Notes under the pieces: model-generated
What the model was told of the DNA's origin: nothing
Databases searched by the model: none
What the model saw: the letters and a program-made list of their open reading frames with translations, nothing else
In this document: positions 10,163 to 18,540 of the stretch, one piece after another
Position numbering within the stretch: position 1 is the stretch's first letter
Layout of the letters: every line of letters starts with the position of its first letter
Made by a program: the position numbers and the translations under genes
DNA from: Oceanibium sediminis
GTDB lineage: Bacteria > Pseudomonadota > Alphaproteobacteria > Rhodobacterales > Rhodobacteraceae
Reading direction: 5' to 3'
NCBI RefSeq assembly: GCF_003265325.1
Contig: NZ_QGNX01000003.1
Span: 372,001-436,000, forward strand
DNA length: 64,000 nucleotides

Positions 10163-10633
10163 TCACATCTGTCGCAAAATCTTGTCATCTTCCCCAAAAT
10201 AAGCCGTGAAGACAGGTTTCAAGGCGTGGGGCATCGCCAGGCCGCGGAGCTGGTCGCGCGTGAAGAAGCCGAAACCGGCCCCTTCGCCAAGGCGCAGATC
10301 CGCGGGTGTGATCGCCAAGGACAGGGTAAAGACATAAAGCCGCGTGCGCTGCGCGCTGTCGGACTGAAACCAGGCAAAGGGGCGCGGCTCCCGGGTGGGC
10401 ACGCTCAGGCCGAGTTCCTCGTGCAGCTCGCGCACCAGCGCGCCGGACAGGGTTTCGCCCGGCTCCACCCCGCCGCCGAACAGGCTCCAGAGGCCGGGGT
10501 GAATCACCCCGGGGCGGTCGTCGCGCAGCTGCATCAGGAAGCGCCCGTTCGTGTCCGACAGCAGCGCCAGCGCCCCGGCGCGCGGGCCGGGATCGGGCGC
10601 GGCGCCGATCAGGCGAAAGCCGGGCGCGCTCAT
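10163..10633 (-). CDS. Nudix hydrolase
   Basis: 156 residues with an intact Nudix box: GGGVEPGE, seven residues, then RELHEELGL (about residues 58-81), satisfying GX5EX7REUXEEXGU. Such enzymes hydrolyse nucleoside-diphosphate-linked compounds using a divalent metal; the substrate is not predictable here. The chosen ATG at 10633 overlaps the moaB stop by 4 bp (ATGA), indicating translational coupling. Longer in-frame extensions reach into moaB and lack a rationale. Roseobacters often carry several Nudix proteins; a second, variant one is at 48423-48869. Confidence 0.9.
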   Translation of the reverse strand: MSAPGFRLIGAAPDPGPRAGALALLSDTNGRFLMQLRDDRPGVIHPGLWSLFGGGVEPGETLSGALVRELHEELGLSVPTREPRPFAWFQSDSAQRTRLYVFTLSLAITPADLRLGEGAGFGFFTRDQLRGLAMPHALKPVFTAYFGEDDKILRQM

Positions 10634-11172
10634 TTCCGGCGCAGGTGCTCTTCGAGGCGGGGCATGATTTCCACGAAGTTGCACGGCATGTGGCGGTAGT
10701 CGAGCTGCTTTGACAGGATCTCGTCCCAGCCGTCCTTGCAGGCCCCGGGGCTGCCGGGCAGGGCGAACAGGTAGGTGCCCCCCGCCACCCCGCCGCAGGC
10801 GCGGCTTTGCACCGCCGAGGTGCCGATCTTGGCCATGGAGACATGGGTGAACACCGTCCCGAAGGCGTCGATTTCCTTTTCGTAGACGTCGCGATGCGCC
10901 TCCACCGTCACGTCGCGCCCGGTCAGCCCGGTGCCGCCGGTCGAGATCACGACGTCCACGCCGGGGTCGGCGATCCAGCCGCGCAGCGTTTGTGCGATCA
11001 GGTCGCGCTCATCCTGGACGATCCGGCGATCCGCCAGCGTGTGGCCGGCGGCCTGCAACCGGTCCACCAGCGTCTGGCCGGAGCGGTCGTCCTCGGGGGT
11101 GCGCGTGTCGGACACGGTCAGGATCGCGATGCGCACGGGCAGGAAGTCACGGGTGTCGTCGCTTCGGGACAT
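10630..11172 (-). CDS. moaB: Molybdenum cofactor biosynthesis protein B (MoaB/MogA family)
   Basis: 180 residues. It shows RIAILTVSDTRTPEDDRSG near the N-terminus and the molybdopterin-binding signature STGGTGLTGRDVTVEA. The family adenylylates molybdopterin (MogA) or is a paralogue of that enzyme; RefSeq-style naming for this alphaproteobacterial type is MoaB. The ATG at 11172 lies 1 bp after the stop of the metallophosphoesterase gene, favouring it over an upstream start at 11205. moaD and moaE sit separately at 26.8-27.5 kb. Confidence 0.93.
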   Translation of the reverse strand: MSRSDDTRDFLPVRIAILTVSDTRTPEDDRSGQTLVDRLQAAGHTLADRRIVQDERDLIAQTLRGWIADPGVDVVISTGGTGLTGRDVTVEAHRDVYEKEIDAFGTVFTHVSMAKIGTSAVQSRACGGVAGGTYLFALPGSPGACKDGWDEILSKQLDYRHMPCNFVEIMPRLEEHLRRK

Positions 11173-11173
11173 G

Positions 11174-11770
11174 TCAGAGCTCGAACCAGTTCGGGGTGGG
11201 GCCAAGGTTGACGACGCGGGTGGCGCCGATCATCCCTTCCTGTCCCCAGCTGTCATGGATATGGCCGCAAAGCGCAAGCCGGGGCTGGATGCGCTCGATC
11301 GCCGCGCGGATCGCGGTCGAGCCGACGGATGCGCCGCTAGAGGTGACATCCGCCACCCCCTTGGGTGGGGAATGCGTGATGAGGATGTCGGCGGCCTTGC
11401 ACCGGGCCAGCATCGCCGCCGCCTGAGGCTCGCTGAGGTCGCAGGACCACTCGCCGAAGGGGGTCACCGGCACGCCGTAGCCAAGGCCGAACAGCGCCAG
11501 CCCCTCATGCTCGGCCGCGCTGCCGTGCAGGACGCGCCACTGCGGCGGGGCGGCCTCGTCCAGTTCCTCGGCGCTTTCGGCGTTGCCGGGGATCAGCACG
11601 AAGGGGGCTTTAACCCCGGCGAACAGGGCAAGCGCGTCGGGCAGGGCCTTGCGCATGTTGCAGAAGTCGCCCGCCCCGATCACGAGGTCGGCCCCGGCGC
11701 TGGCCGCGACCAGCGCTTCGGCCCGGTTGCGGGCGTGGTGAACGTCGGAAAAGGCAAGGATGCGCGTCAT
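11174..11770 (-). CDS. Metallophosphoesterase family protein
   Basis: 198 residues of the calcineurin-like phosphoesterase fold. Metal-ligand motifs are DVHHARN (an altered DXH motif), GAGDF, PGNAES (in place of GNHE), HSPPKG and the C-terminal CGHIHDSWG. The alanine in GNAES where the classical motif has histidine suggests altered catalysis, but this variant is common in small bacterial members. Substrate unknown. It is followed after 1 bp by moaB, and it starts 88 bp after the glycosylase stop. Confidence 0.85.
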   Translation of the reverse strand: MTRILAFSDVHHARNRAEALVAASAGADLVIGAGDFCNMRKALPDALALFAGVKAPFVLIPGNAESAEELDEAAPPQWRVLHGSAAEHEGLALFGLGYGVPVTPFGEWSCDLSEPQAAAMLARCKAADILITHSPPKGVADVTSSGASVGSTAIRAAIERIQPRLALCGHIHDSWGQEGMIGATRVVNLGPTPNWFEL

Positions 11771-11858
11771 TTCAAAAGTCCGTCCCCCTGGGGTGGGGGA
11801 TCACCCCACCGTTCCTGGCATAGGTCCGCCCCATGCGTCCATCATGCGCCGCCGCCCC

Positions 11859-12644
11859 TCATTCCGCCAGCCGCGCCTGCAGCGCCAGCAGGTCCGCCCA
11901 GGCGGCGCGCTTCTTCATCGGGTCGCGCAGCAGCGCGGCGGGGTGGAACATCGGCAAAAGCGGGATGCCGTTCCAGTCCTGCCACTGGCCGCGCAGCCGG
12001 GTGATGCCCGTTGTCGTCTGCGTCAGCGCACGGTTCGCGGGGTTGCCCATGGCGACGATCACCTTCGGCGCGGCCAGTTCCACGTGGCGGTGCAGGAAGG
12101 GGATCATCATCGCCAGTTCCGCGGTGGAGGGTTCGCGGTTCTGCGGCGGCCGCCAGGGGATCGTGTTGATGATATAGAGCGCCTCTTCGGGGCTTTCGGC
12201 GGTGCGCGACAGGCCGATGGCCGCGAACATGCGGTCCAGCAACTGGCCGGAGCGTCCGACGAATGGCCGCCCCTCGATATCCTCGTCCCGGCCCGGCGCT
12301 TCGCCGACGATCATCACATGCGCACCGGGAAGCCCGTCGGCAAAGACCAGGTTGCGCGCGCCCTTCTTCAGGGCGCAGCCGTCGAATTCGGCGATGGTGG
12401 CGCGCAGCGTGTCCAAGTCCTGCGCTGCGGCGGCGATATGCAGGGTCGAGGGGGTCTCGTCCACGGGGGCCCCGGCTGGTGCGGCCTCGGCGGGCGTTGC
12501 GCCCGGTTGTGGCGGCGTCTGTCCCGCCTGGGCGTAGCGGTTGACGGGCTCTTCGAGAATCGCCTCATCCGCCCCCATTTCCAACTGCCAGAGCAGGGCG
12601 GCGTAGGCGTCGGCATCCGAAAGGTCGGGGGCGGAAAGAGTCAT
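11859..12644 (-). CDS. Family 4-like uracil-DNA glycosylase lacking Fe-S cysteines
   Basis: 261 residues. The catalytic-site motif GEAPGRDEDIEGRPFVG and the C-terminal MFHPAALLR place it in the family 4 uracil-DNA glycosylases, which remove uracil from DNA. The first ~85 residues are a proline/alanine-rich low-complexity lead. Classical family 4 enzymes hold a [4Fe-4S] cluster with four cysteines; here only one cysteine occurs in the entire chain (in FDGCALKKG), so the cluster cannot form. The ATG at 12644 was preferred to one at 12710 because the extension overlaps the oxidoreductase gene. Glycosylase activity is inferred from fold and motif. Confidence 0.88.
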   Translation of the reverse strand: MTLSAPDLSDADAYAALLWQLEMGADEAILEEPVNRYAQAGQTPPQPGATPAEAAPAGAPVDETPSTLHIAAAAQDLDTLRATIAEFDGCALKKGARNLVFADGLPGAHVMIVGEAPGRDEDIEGRPFVGRSGQLLDRMFAAIGLSRTAESPEEALYIINTIPWRPPQNREPSTAELAMMIPFLHRHVELAAPKVIVAMGNPANRALTQTTTGITRLRGQWQDWNGIPLLPMFHPAALLRDPMKKRAAWADLLALQARLAE

Positions 12645-12706
12645 GTCGCCATGATACTCCGCCGCGGGCGGCAGGACCAGCCTTACCGCCCGCCGCCGGT
12701 CCGCCG

Positions 12707-13717
12707 TCACATGGCCGTGCGCTCAGCGCGGTCGAGGTCCTGCACGCTGATCACCACGCTGCCGCGCCGATGCCGCCCCTCGACGTAGGTATAGGCGTCG
12801 GCCAGGTGCTCCAGCGGCCAGATCCGGTCGATCCTCGGCGTGATCTGCCCGCGTTCGACCATCCGCGCGATGTCCTGCAGATCCTCCTGCCGGTCGCTGT
12901 TGACCGCCAGAACCTGGCGCGGCGCGTCCTTGGCGCGGGGGGCAATGCCGCGCAGCAAGCCCAGCAGCACGTCGCACAGGCTGAAGTTCAGCGGCACGAA
13001 GCGCCCGCCCTTGCGCAGCATCCGGCGCGCGTCGCGAAAGCGCAGCGCGCCCACGGTATCGAACACGATGTCAAAGCGGGCCGGGCCGGCGCTGACATCT
13101 GTCACCGTGTAGTCCACGCAGTCATCCGCGCCGAGGCTGGCGAGGAAGCGCTGGCTATCGGGCCCGGCGACCGCCGTCACCTCTGCCCCCAGCGCCTTGG
13201 CGATCTGCACCGCGTAGGTGCCGACCCCGCCCGAAGCGCCGATGATGGCCACGCGCTCACCCGGCTTCAGCTTCGCGAGGTCGCGGAAGAAGACCAGCGC
13301 GCTGAGCGTGCCGAAGGGCAGCGCCGCCGCCTGCTGATCGCTCAGCGTGTCGGGGGTGGGGGCGATGCAGCCCTTGGCGTCGATCACCAGGTACTCGGCA
13401 TGGGCACCGGCGCTGGCCATGCCGAACACCCGTTGGCCGGGGCGGAAGGCGGTGACCTTCTCGCCCACGGCTTCGACCACGCCGGCGAATTCCATGCCGA
13501 GCACGGGGCGGCGGGGGCGGAAGAGGCCGAACATCAGCCGCCCGATCAGGGCGAAGCCGCCGGGAAAATCGGCCGAGCGTGTCCGCCAGTCGGCGGCGGT
13601 GATGCTGCTGGCGGCGACCTTCACCAGCATCTCGCCGGGCTTCGGCTTCGGGCGGGGCAGGGTTTCAAGGGTCAGGACGTCGGGGCTGCCGTAGTGGCGT
13701 GCGGTCATGGCTTTCAT
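12707..13717 (-). CDS. Zinc-independent medium-chain NAD(P)-dependent oxidoreductase
   Basis: 336 residues, MDR superfamily of quinone reductase/enoyl reductase-like enzymes. The N-terminal GroES-like domain (PGEMLVKVAASSIT, GMEFAGVVEAVG) lacks the structural and catalytic zinc cysteines of alcohol dehydrogenases. The Rossmann domain has IIGASGGVGTYAVQIAKALG (about residues 158-177). The substrate is not predictable. The gene is divergent from a LysR regulator with a 98-bp intergenic region, the classic arrangement of a LysR target. A ribosome-binding AGGAGA precedes the ATG at 13717. Confidence 0.9.
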   Translation of the reverse strand: MKAMTARHYGSPDVLTLETLPRPKPKPGEMLVKVAASSITAADWRTRSADFPGGFALIGRLMFGLFRPRRPVLGMEFAGVVEAVGEKVTAFRPGQRVFGMASAGAHAEYLVIDAKGCIAPTPDTLSDQQAAALPFGTLSALVFFRDLAKLKPGERVAIIGASGGVGTYAVQIAKALGAEVTAVAGPDSQRFLASLGADDCVDYTVTDVSAGPARFDIVFDTVGALRFRDARRMLRKGGRFVPLNFSLCDVLLGLLRGIAPRAKDAPRQVLAVNSDRQEDLQDIARMVERGQITPRIDRIWPLEHLADAYTYVEGRHRRGSVVISVQDLDRAERTAM

Positions 13718-13815
13718 GGTGTGTCTCCTGTGAAATACGGGTCTGGCCGATGAAATACGCCCTGCCTGAATGTATATGAATTGACTAAATATGCCGAGTT
13801 GATATGCGATAATGC
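13718..13815. promoter_or_regulatory. Divergent LysR/oxidoreductase control region
   Basis: This AT-richer 98-bp gap separates the divergent start codons. It holds a 9-bp direct repeat TGAAATACG at 13731-13739 and 13751-13759, exactly 20 bp apart (about two helical turns), so both copies would lie on one face of the DNA. A possible -35-like TTGACT is at 13781-13786, directed toward the LysR gene. LysR proteins usually bind T-N11-A dyads in such gaps; no clean dyad is visible, so the operator identity is uncertain. Confidence 0.45.
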
Positions 13816-14739
13816 ATGGATTGGCGAGCGATCACCTTTGACTGGAACCGCGCGCGGGCCTTCCTCGTCACGGTTGAGGAGGGCTCGTTGTCCGCCGCGG
13901 CGCGGGCGCTTGGCATGGCGCAGCCCACGCTGGGGCGCCAGGTCTCCGCGCTGGAGGAGGAACTGGGCGTCAGCCTGTTCGAGCGGGGTGGGCGCGGGCT
14001 GATCCTGACCCCGGCGGGGCTTGAGCTGGTGGACCACGTGCGCGCCATGGGGCAGGCGGCGGGGCGCTTCTCGCTCGCCGCGACGGGGCGTGCGGAGCGG
14101 ATCGAAGGCTCCATCGCCATCACGGCGAGCGAGATCTACTCCGCCCACCTGTTGCCGCCGATCATCGCCGGGCTGCGCCGCGCGCACCCCGGTATCACGG
14201 TGGAAGTCGTCGCCTCGGACACGTTGAGCGATTTGCACCGGCGTGAGGCGGATATCGCCATCCGCAACACCCGCCCGACGCAGCCCGACCTGATCGGGCG
14301 GATGCTGTGCGAGGATCACGGCGCGTTTTTCGCCACGCCCGACTACATCGCGCGCTCGGGCCCGTTCGAAACCCCCGCCGACCTGGCCCGGGCCGAGCTG
14401 GTCGGCCTTGCGCGCAACCACATGCTGATCGAGGGGCTGAACGCCCGTGGCATCCCGGTGACGGCGGACAATTTCCCCGTGCAGACCGGCTCGCACCTGG
14501 TGCATTGGAACATGGTCTGCGCGGGGCTTGGCGTCGGCATCGTGCCTGACTGGCTGGGCGACGCTGAGCCGCGCGTGGCGCGCGCCCTGCCGGGCAGCCC
14601 GCCCATCGCCTACCCGGTCTGGCTGATTGCACATCGCGAGGTGAATACCTCGCGCCGGGTGCGGCTGGTGTTCGACCTGCTGGCGGCTGAAATCATCGCG
14701 CGGCTCAGCGGCATTGCGACAGGCGCGGCGCTGGGCTAA
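13816..14739 (+). CDS. LysR-family transcriptional regulator
   Basis: 307 residues. The N-terminal winged helix-turn-helix (about residues 8-65) has the LysR pattern [27 protein letters not shown] (given here in part: positions 14-40). The effector-binding domain follows (about 90-300). It probably controls the divergently transcribed oxidoreductase at 12707-13717, as is usual for LysR neighbours. The ATG at 13816 starts the conserved [10 protein letters not shown] lead seen in related regulators; no strong ribosome-binding site precedes it. Inducer unknown. Confidence 0.92.
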   Translation: MDWRAITFDWNRARAFLVTVEEGSLSAAARALGMAQPTLGRQVSALEEELGVSLFERGGRGLILTPAGLELVDHVRAMGQAAGRFSLAATGRAERIEGSIAITASEIYSAHLLPPIIAGLRRAHPGITVEVVASDTLSDLHRREADIAIRNTRPTQPDLIGRMLCEDHGAFFATPDYIARSGPFETPADLARAELVGLARNHMLIEGLNARGIPVTADNFPVQTGSHLVHWNMVCAGLGVGIVPDWLGDAEPRVARALPGSPPIAYPVWLIAHREVNTSRRVRLVFDLLAAEIIARLSGIATGAALG

Positions 14740-14774
14740 GACCGCAGCGCTGCCGCCTGTCACGAAAGGCCCCC

Positions 14775-15701
14775 ATGTTCGCGCACCCCCACCTCCTCGG
14801 GATCGAAGGGCTCGGCCCGCTCGATATCACCGCCATCCTGGATCGCGCCGAAACCTATGCCGAGGCGGCCCGTGCCGGCACCCCGCCAGAGCCGGTGCTG
14901 AAGGGCATGACCCAGATCAACATGTTCTTCGAGAATTCGACCCGCACCCAGGCCAGTTTCGAGATCGCCGGAAAGCGCCTTGGTGCGGACGTGATGAACA
15001 TGGCGATGCAGGCGAGTTCGATCAAAAAGGGCGAAACGCTGATCGACACCGCCCTGACGCTGAACGCGATGCACCCCGACCTGCTGGTCGTGCGCCACCC
15101 CCATTCCGGCGCGGTCAACCTGCTGGCGAGCAAGGTGAACTGCGCCGTTCTGAACGCCGGGGACGGGCGGCACGAGCATCCCACGCAGGCGCTGCTGGAC
15201 GCGCTGACGATCCGCCGCCGCAAGGGGCGGCTGCACCGCCTGACCGTGGCGATCTGCGGCGATATCGCCCACAGCCGCGTGGCGCGCTCGAACATGATCC
15301 TGCTCGGGCTGATGGAAAACCGCGTGCGCCTGGTCGGCCCGCGCACGCTGATGCCTGCCGGTGTGGACCACATGGTGGCCGAGATGACCGACGACATGAA
15401 GGAAGGGCTGAAGGACGCCGACGTCGTGATGATGCTGCGCCTGCAAAAGGAACGCATGGACGGCGGCTTCATTCCGTCCGAACGGGAGTATTACCACCGC
15501 TTCGGGCTGGATGCGGAAAAGCTGTCCTACGCCAAGCCCGACGCCATCGTGATGCACCCCGGCCCGATGAATCGCGGGGTGGAGATCGACGGCGTCCTGG
15601 CCGACGACATCAACGTCAGCGTGATCCAGGAGCAGGTGGAAATGGGCGTCGCCGTGCGCATGGCCGCGATGGAGCTGCTGGCACAGGCGCGCAAGGGGTG
15701 A
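14775..15701 (+). CDS. pyrB: Aspartate carbamoyltransferase catalytic subunit
   Basis: 308 residues, usual length. It transfers the carbamoyl group from carbamoyl phosphate to aspartate in de novo pyrimidine synthesis. The carbamoyl-phosphate site is [12 protein letters not shown] (about residues 53-64); [26 protein letters not shown]-loop equivalents and [12 protein letters not shown] are all present. It starts a plus-strand cluster with a PH-like gene, a dihydroorotase homologue and plsY. Because the neighbouring dihydroorotase homologue lacks catalytic residues, the two may assemble as ATCase plus inactive partner, as known for other proteobacteria. Confidence 0.97.
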   Translation: MFAHPHLLGIEGLGPLDITAILDRAETYAEAARAGTPPEPVLKGMTQINMFFENSTRTQASFEIAGKRLGADVMNMAMQASSIKKGETLIDTALTLNAMHPDLLVVRHPHSGAVNLLASKVNCAVLNAGDGRHEHPTQALLDALTIRRRKGRLHRLTVAICGDIAHSRVARSNMILLGLMENRVRLVGPRTLMPAGVDHMVAEMTDDMKEGLKDADVVMMLRLQKERMDGGFIPSEREYYHRFGLDAEKLSYAKPDAIVMHPGPMNRGVEIDGVLADDINVSVIQEQVEMGVAVRMAAMELLAQARKG

Positions 15702-15705
15702 GGCG

Positions 15706-16114
15706 ATGAGCGCCAGCGACACCCCCACTGGCTGGGACGCCTTCCTTGAAGAAGGTGAGCGGATCCTCTGGCAGGGCCGCCCTGCCGCATTTCGGGATCG
15801 GTCTTGTCATCCTGTTCGGCGCGCTGGTCTGGCCCACATATGCGCGCCGGCGGACCTGGTACACGCTGACCGATCGGCGGGCGTTCATCGCGCGGGATCT
15901 GCCGTTCCGGGGCCGTACGCTGAAAACCTATCCGATCACCGCCGACAGCCCGATCGAGCATCAGCCCGGCACCCCCGGCACCGTGACCTTCGCGGTGAAG
16001 CGGAAACGCACCGCAAAAGGCGCAAAAACCCGCAAGATCGGGTTCGAGCGCGTGCAGGACGCCGAAAAGGTGTACCGCCTGCTTCTGGCGCAAACCCGGG
16101 GCCAGACCACATGA
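15706..16114 (+). pseudogene. Frame-disrupted PH-domain-like membrane protein gene between pyrB and pyrC-like
   Basis: The first ~25 codons in frame 1 read as the start of a small membrane protein usually found here in Rhodobacteraceae (WDAFLEEGERILWQGRP). The remainder of the homologous protein continues in another frame from about 15785 (PHFGIGLVILFGALVWPTY, then RRRTWYTLTDRRAFIARDL, ending at 16114). The stretch that should hold the first membrane segment and loop is missing, so a deletion of roughly 100 bp plus frame change is inferred. A TTG at 15746 could still start a 122-residue product in the second frame. The comparison with relatives is from memory. Confidence 0.6.
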
Positions 16115-16157
16115 ACCGCGATCGCACCGCCGCCGGACCGCGCCTGAGGGGGGCACC

Positions 16158-17420
16158 ATGACCGTCACCACATTCACCAACGCCCGCCTGATCGATCCCG
16201 AAAGCGGGGAAGAAACCCTCGGCTGGCTGCGCATCGAGGACGGGTTGATCGCGGAGCGCGGCACCGGTGCGCGGGACGGGGTCGATTGCAACGGCAAATG
16301 CCTTGCGCCCGGGATCATCGACATCGGCGTGAAGATCGGCGAGCCGGGCGAGCGTCACAAGGAAAGCTACAAGACCGCCGGCGCCGCCGCCGCCGCTGGC
16401 GGGGTCACGACCATGGTGACGCGCCCCGATACGGACCCGGTGATGGACACGCCGGAAATGCTGGCCTTCGCCATGCGCCGCGCGCAGGACGCGGCCCCGG
16501 TCCACGTCCTGCCCATCGCCGCGCTGACCAAGGGGTTCGAGGGGCGCGAGATGACCGAGATCGGCTTCCTCGGCGATGCCGGTGCCGTCGCCTTTTCGGA
16601 CGCCGACGCCGTGGTTCAGGATACACGCGTGCTGGCGCGCGCGATGACCTATGCCGCCGGGCTGGACGCGCTGATCATCGCCCACCCGCAGGAACCAGTA
16701 CTGTCGCGCAAGGCGGCGATGACCTCCGGCCCGTTCGCGGCGAAACTGGGCCTGCCAACGGTCAGCCCCATGGCAGAGCGGATGCAGCTCGAGCGCGACC
16801 TGGCCCTGGTCGAGATGACGGGCGTGCGCTACCACGCGGACCAGCTGACCTGCGCCGCCTCGCTTAAGGTGCTGGCGCGCGCCAAGGCCGAGGGGCTGAA
16901 GGTGACGGCGGGCACCTCGGTGCATCACCTGACGCTGAACACGTTCGACATCGACGACTATCGCACCTTCTTCAAGGTCAAGCCGCCGCTGCGCTCGGAA
17001 GACGACCGCATGGCGACGGTGGAGGCGCTGGCCTCGGGGCTGATCGATATCGTCAGCTCAATGCACACGCCCCAGGACGAGGAAAGCAAGCGCCTGCCCT
17101 TCGAGGAAGCGGCAAGCGGCGCGGTCGCGCTGGAAACGCTGCTGCCCGCCTGCCTGCAACTGGTTCATGCCGGGCACCTGGACCTGCCGCGCCTGTTCCG
17201 CGCGCTCAGCCTGAACCCGGCGCGGCTGCTTGGGCTTTCGGCGGGGCGTCTGGCGGTCGGCGCGCCGGCGGACCTGATCCTGTTCGATCCCGATGCGCCC
17301 TTCATCCTGGACCGCAGCAAGCTGCGCTCGAAATCCAAGAACACGCCCTATGACGGGCGCAGGATGCAGGGCAGGGTATTGCGCACCCTTGTTTCCGGGC
17401 GGGAGGTATTTGCACGATGA
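16158..17420 (+). CDS. pyrC: Dihydroorotase-like protein, probably catalytically inactive
   Basis: 420 residues with the overall type I dihydroorotase fold (KVKPPLRSEDDR, ASGAVALETLLP and RLAVGAPADLILFDPD are recognisable). The metal-binding segment that normally reads DxHxHxRxPG is here DIGVKIGEPG: both zinc histidines and the substrate arginine are gone. The catalytic TDHAP segment reads SMHTP, with methionine for the aspartate. It therefore should not hydrolyse dihydroorotate. Non-catalytic homologues beside pyrB are known to be structural partners of ATCase; that role is inferred here. It overlaps plsY by 4 bp. Confidence 0.88.
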   Translation: MTVTTFTNARLIDPESGEETLGWLRIEDGLIAERGTGARDGVDCNGKCLAPGIIDIGVKIGEPGERHKESYKTAGAAAAAGGVTTMVTRPDTDPVMDTPEMLAFAMRRAQDAAPVHVLPIAALTKGFEGREMTEIGFLGDAGAVAFSDADAVVQDTRVLARAMTYAAGLDALIIAHPQEPVLSRKAAMTSGPFAAKLGLPTVSPMAERMQLERDLALVEMTGVRYHADQLTCAASLKVLARAKAEGLKVTAGTSVHHLTLNTFDIDDYRTFFKVKPPLRSEDDRMATVEALASGLIDIVSSMHTPQDEESKRLPFEEAASGAVALETLLPACLQLVHAGHLDLPRLFRALSLNPARLLGLSAGRLAVGAPADLILFDPDAPFILDRSKLRSKSKNTPYDGRRMQGRVLRTLVSGREVFAR

Positions 17421-18004
17421 CATGGTTGATTGCCCTTTTCGGGGGATACCTTCTGGGCTCGGTTCCCTTTGGCCTGGTGATCGCGCGGGCCCTCGGGCTA
17501 GGGGATTTGCGCCAGATCGGCTCGGGCAACATCGGGGCCACCAACGTGCTGCGCACCGGCAACAAGGGGGCGGCGCTGGCCACGCTGATCCTGGACAGTG
17601 GCAAGGGCGCGGCTGCCGTGCTGATCGCGCAGGCGCTCTGGGGCGTGGAGGCAGCGGCGCTGGCCGGTGTGGGCGCATTCCTCGGCCATCTCTACCCGGT
17701 GTGGCTGGGGTTCCGGGGCGGCAAGGGCGTGGCGACCTACCTCGGCATCCTGCTGGCCATCGGCTTCTGGGCGGGGCTTCTGAGTTGCGCGACCTGGCTG
17801 GTCGTGGCGCTGTTGGGGCGGATATCCTCGCTTTCGGCGCTGGTGGCGTCCGTGCTTGCGCCGCTGTGGCTGCGTCTGACGGGGCAGGGGCCGGTCGTGG
17901 TCAGTGCCGCCGTGCTGATGGCGGCGCTGATCTGGTGGAAGCACCGGGGCAACATCGCGCGTATCCGCAGCGGGACGGAACCACGGATCAAGCTTGGCCG
18001 ATAA
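17417..18004 (+). CDS. plsY: Glycerol-3-phosphate acyltransferase PlsY
   Basis: 195 residues, integral membrane enzyme that acylates glycerol 3-phosphate from acyl phosphate, the first step of phospholipid synthesis. Diagnostic motifs are GSVPFGLVIAR, GSGNIGATNVLRTGNKGAA and GHLYPVWLGFRGGKGVAT, with about five membrane segments. The ATG overlaps the stop of the dihydroorotase-like gene by 4 bp, so translation is probably coupled. The association of pyrimidine genes with plsY is recurrent in alphaproteobacteria. Confidence 0.96.
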   Translation: MTWLIALFGGYLLGSVPFGLVIARALGLGDLRQIGSGNIGATNVLRTGNKGAALATLILDSGKGAAAVLIAQALWGVEAAALAGVGAFLGHLYPVWLGFRGGKGVATYLGILLAIGFWAGLLSCATWLVVALLGRISSLSALVASVLAPLWLRLTGQGPVVVSAAVLMAALIWWKHRGNIARIRSGTEPRIKLGR

Positions 18005-18082
18005 GAGCTTGAGACAGGGTTGCGCTCTATCTACGCTCGGTTAAGAAACGGTTTACAGGCAGTGACATCAGGAATTCGACCA

Positions 18083-18499
18083 ATGGGATTTGGCAAGGCG
18101 ATCTTGGCGGCGCTTGAAGGCTTCATGGTTTTCAACGGCAGATCGTCGCGGGCGGAGTTCTGGTGGTTCTTCCTGTTCACGCTGATCGCGTCGCTGGTGG
18201 CCAGCATTCTCGAGATTTTCATCGACACCAAGATGATCTCCATCGGGGTGAACGTGGCTCTGTTCATGCCCCTGCTGACGGTGACCATCCGGCGGCTGCA
18301 TGACACCGGGCGCAGCGTGAAATACCTGATGATCCTGCTCGCCCCGGTGCCGATGTGGTTCGTCAGCAGCAGCGCAGGGGCCCTGACGCAACTGTTCGTG
18401 ATCGCCCTGCTGGGCCTGATCCTGTGCCTGCCAGGCCAGATCGGCGGCAACCGTTTCGGCCCGGACCCGCAGAACGCCCCGGATCTGGACGCGTTCTGA
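18083..18499 (+). CDS. DUF805 domain membrane protein
   Basis: 138 residues of the DUF805 family: FNGRSSRAEFWWFFLF near the N-terminus, three or four membrane segments, and the signature TIRRLHDTGRSVKYL in the middle, ending with GGNRFGPDP. Function unknown; members are inner-membrane proteins. The ATG at 18083 follows an AGGAA at good spacing; an upstream start at 18020 would add a poorly conserved lead. It ends 41 bp from the convergent acetyltransferase gene. Confidence 0.85.
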   Translation: MGFGKAILAALEGFMVFNGRSSRAEFWWFFLFTLIASLVASILEIFIDTKMISIGVNVALFMPLLTVTIRRLHDTGRSVKYLMILLAPVPMWFVSSSAGALTQLFVIALLGLILCLPGQIGGNRFGPDPQNAPDLDAF

Positions 18500-18540
18500 G
18501 CAATTGGTAGGTCGGGCGCTTTAGACGGTTTGGGGAAACC

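Noticed and set aside
7375-10209. A 944-codon open frame on the plus strand across the RND pump genes
   Set aside because: It is antisense to two clearly recognisable genes; its translation is rich in H, G, R and Q, typical of shadow frames in GC-rich DNA.
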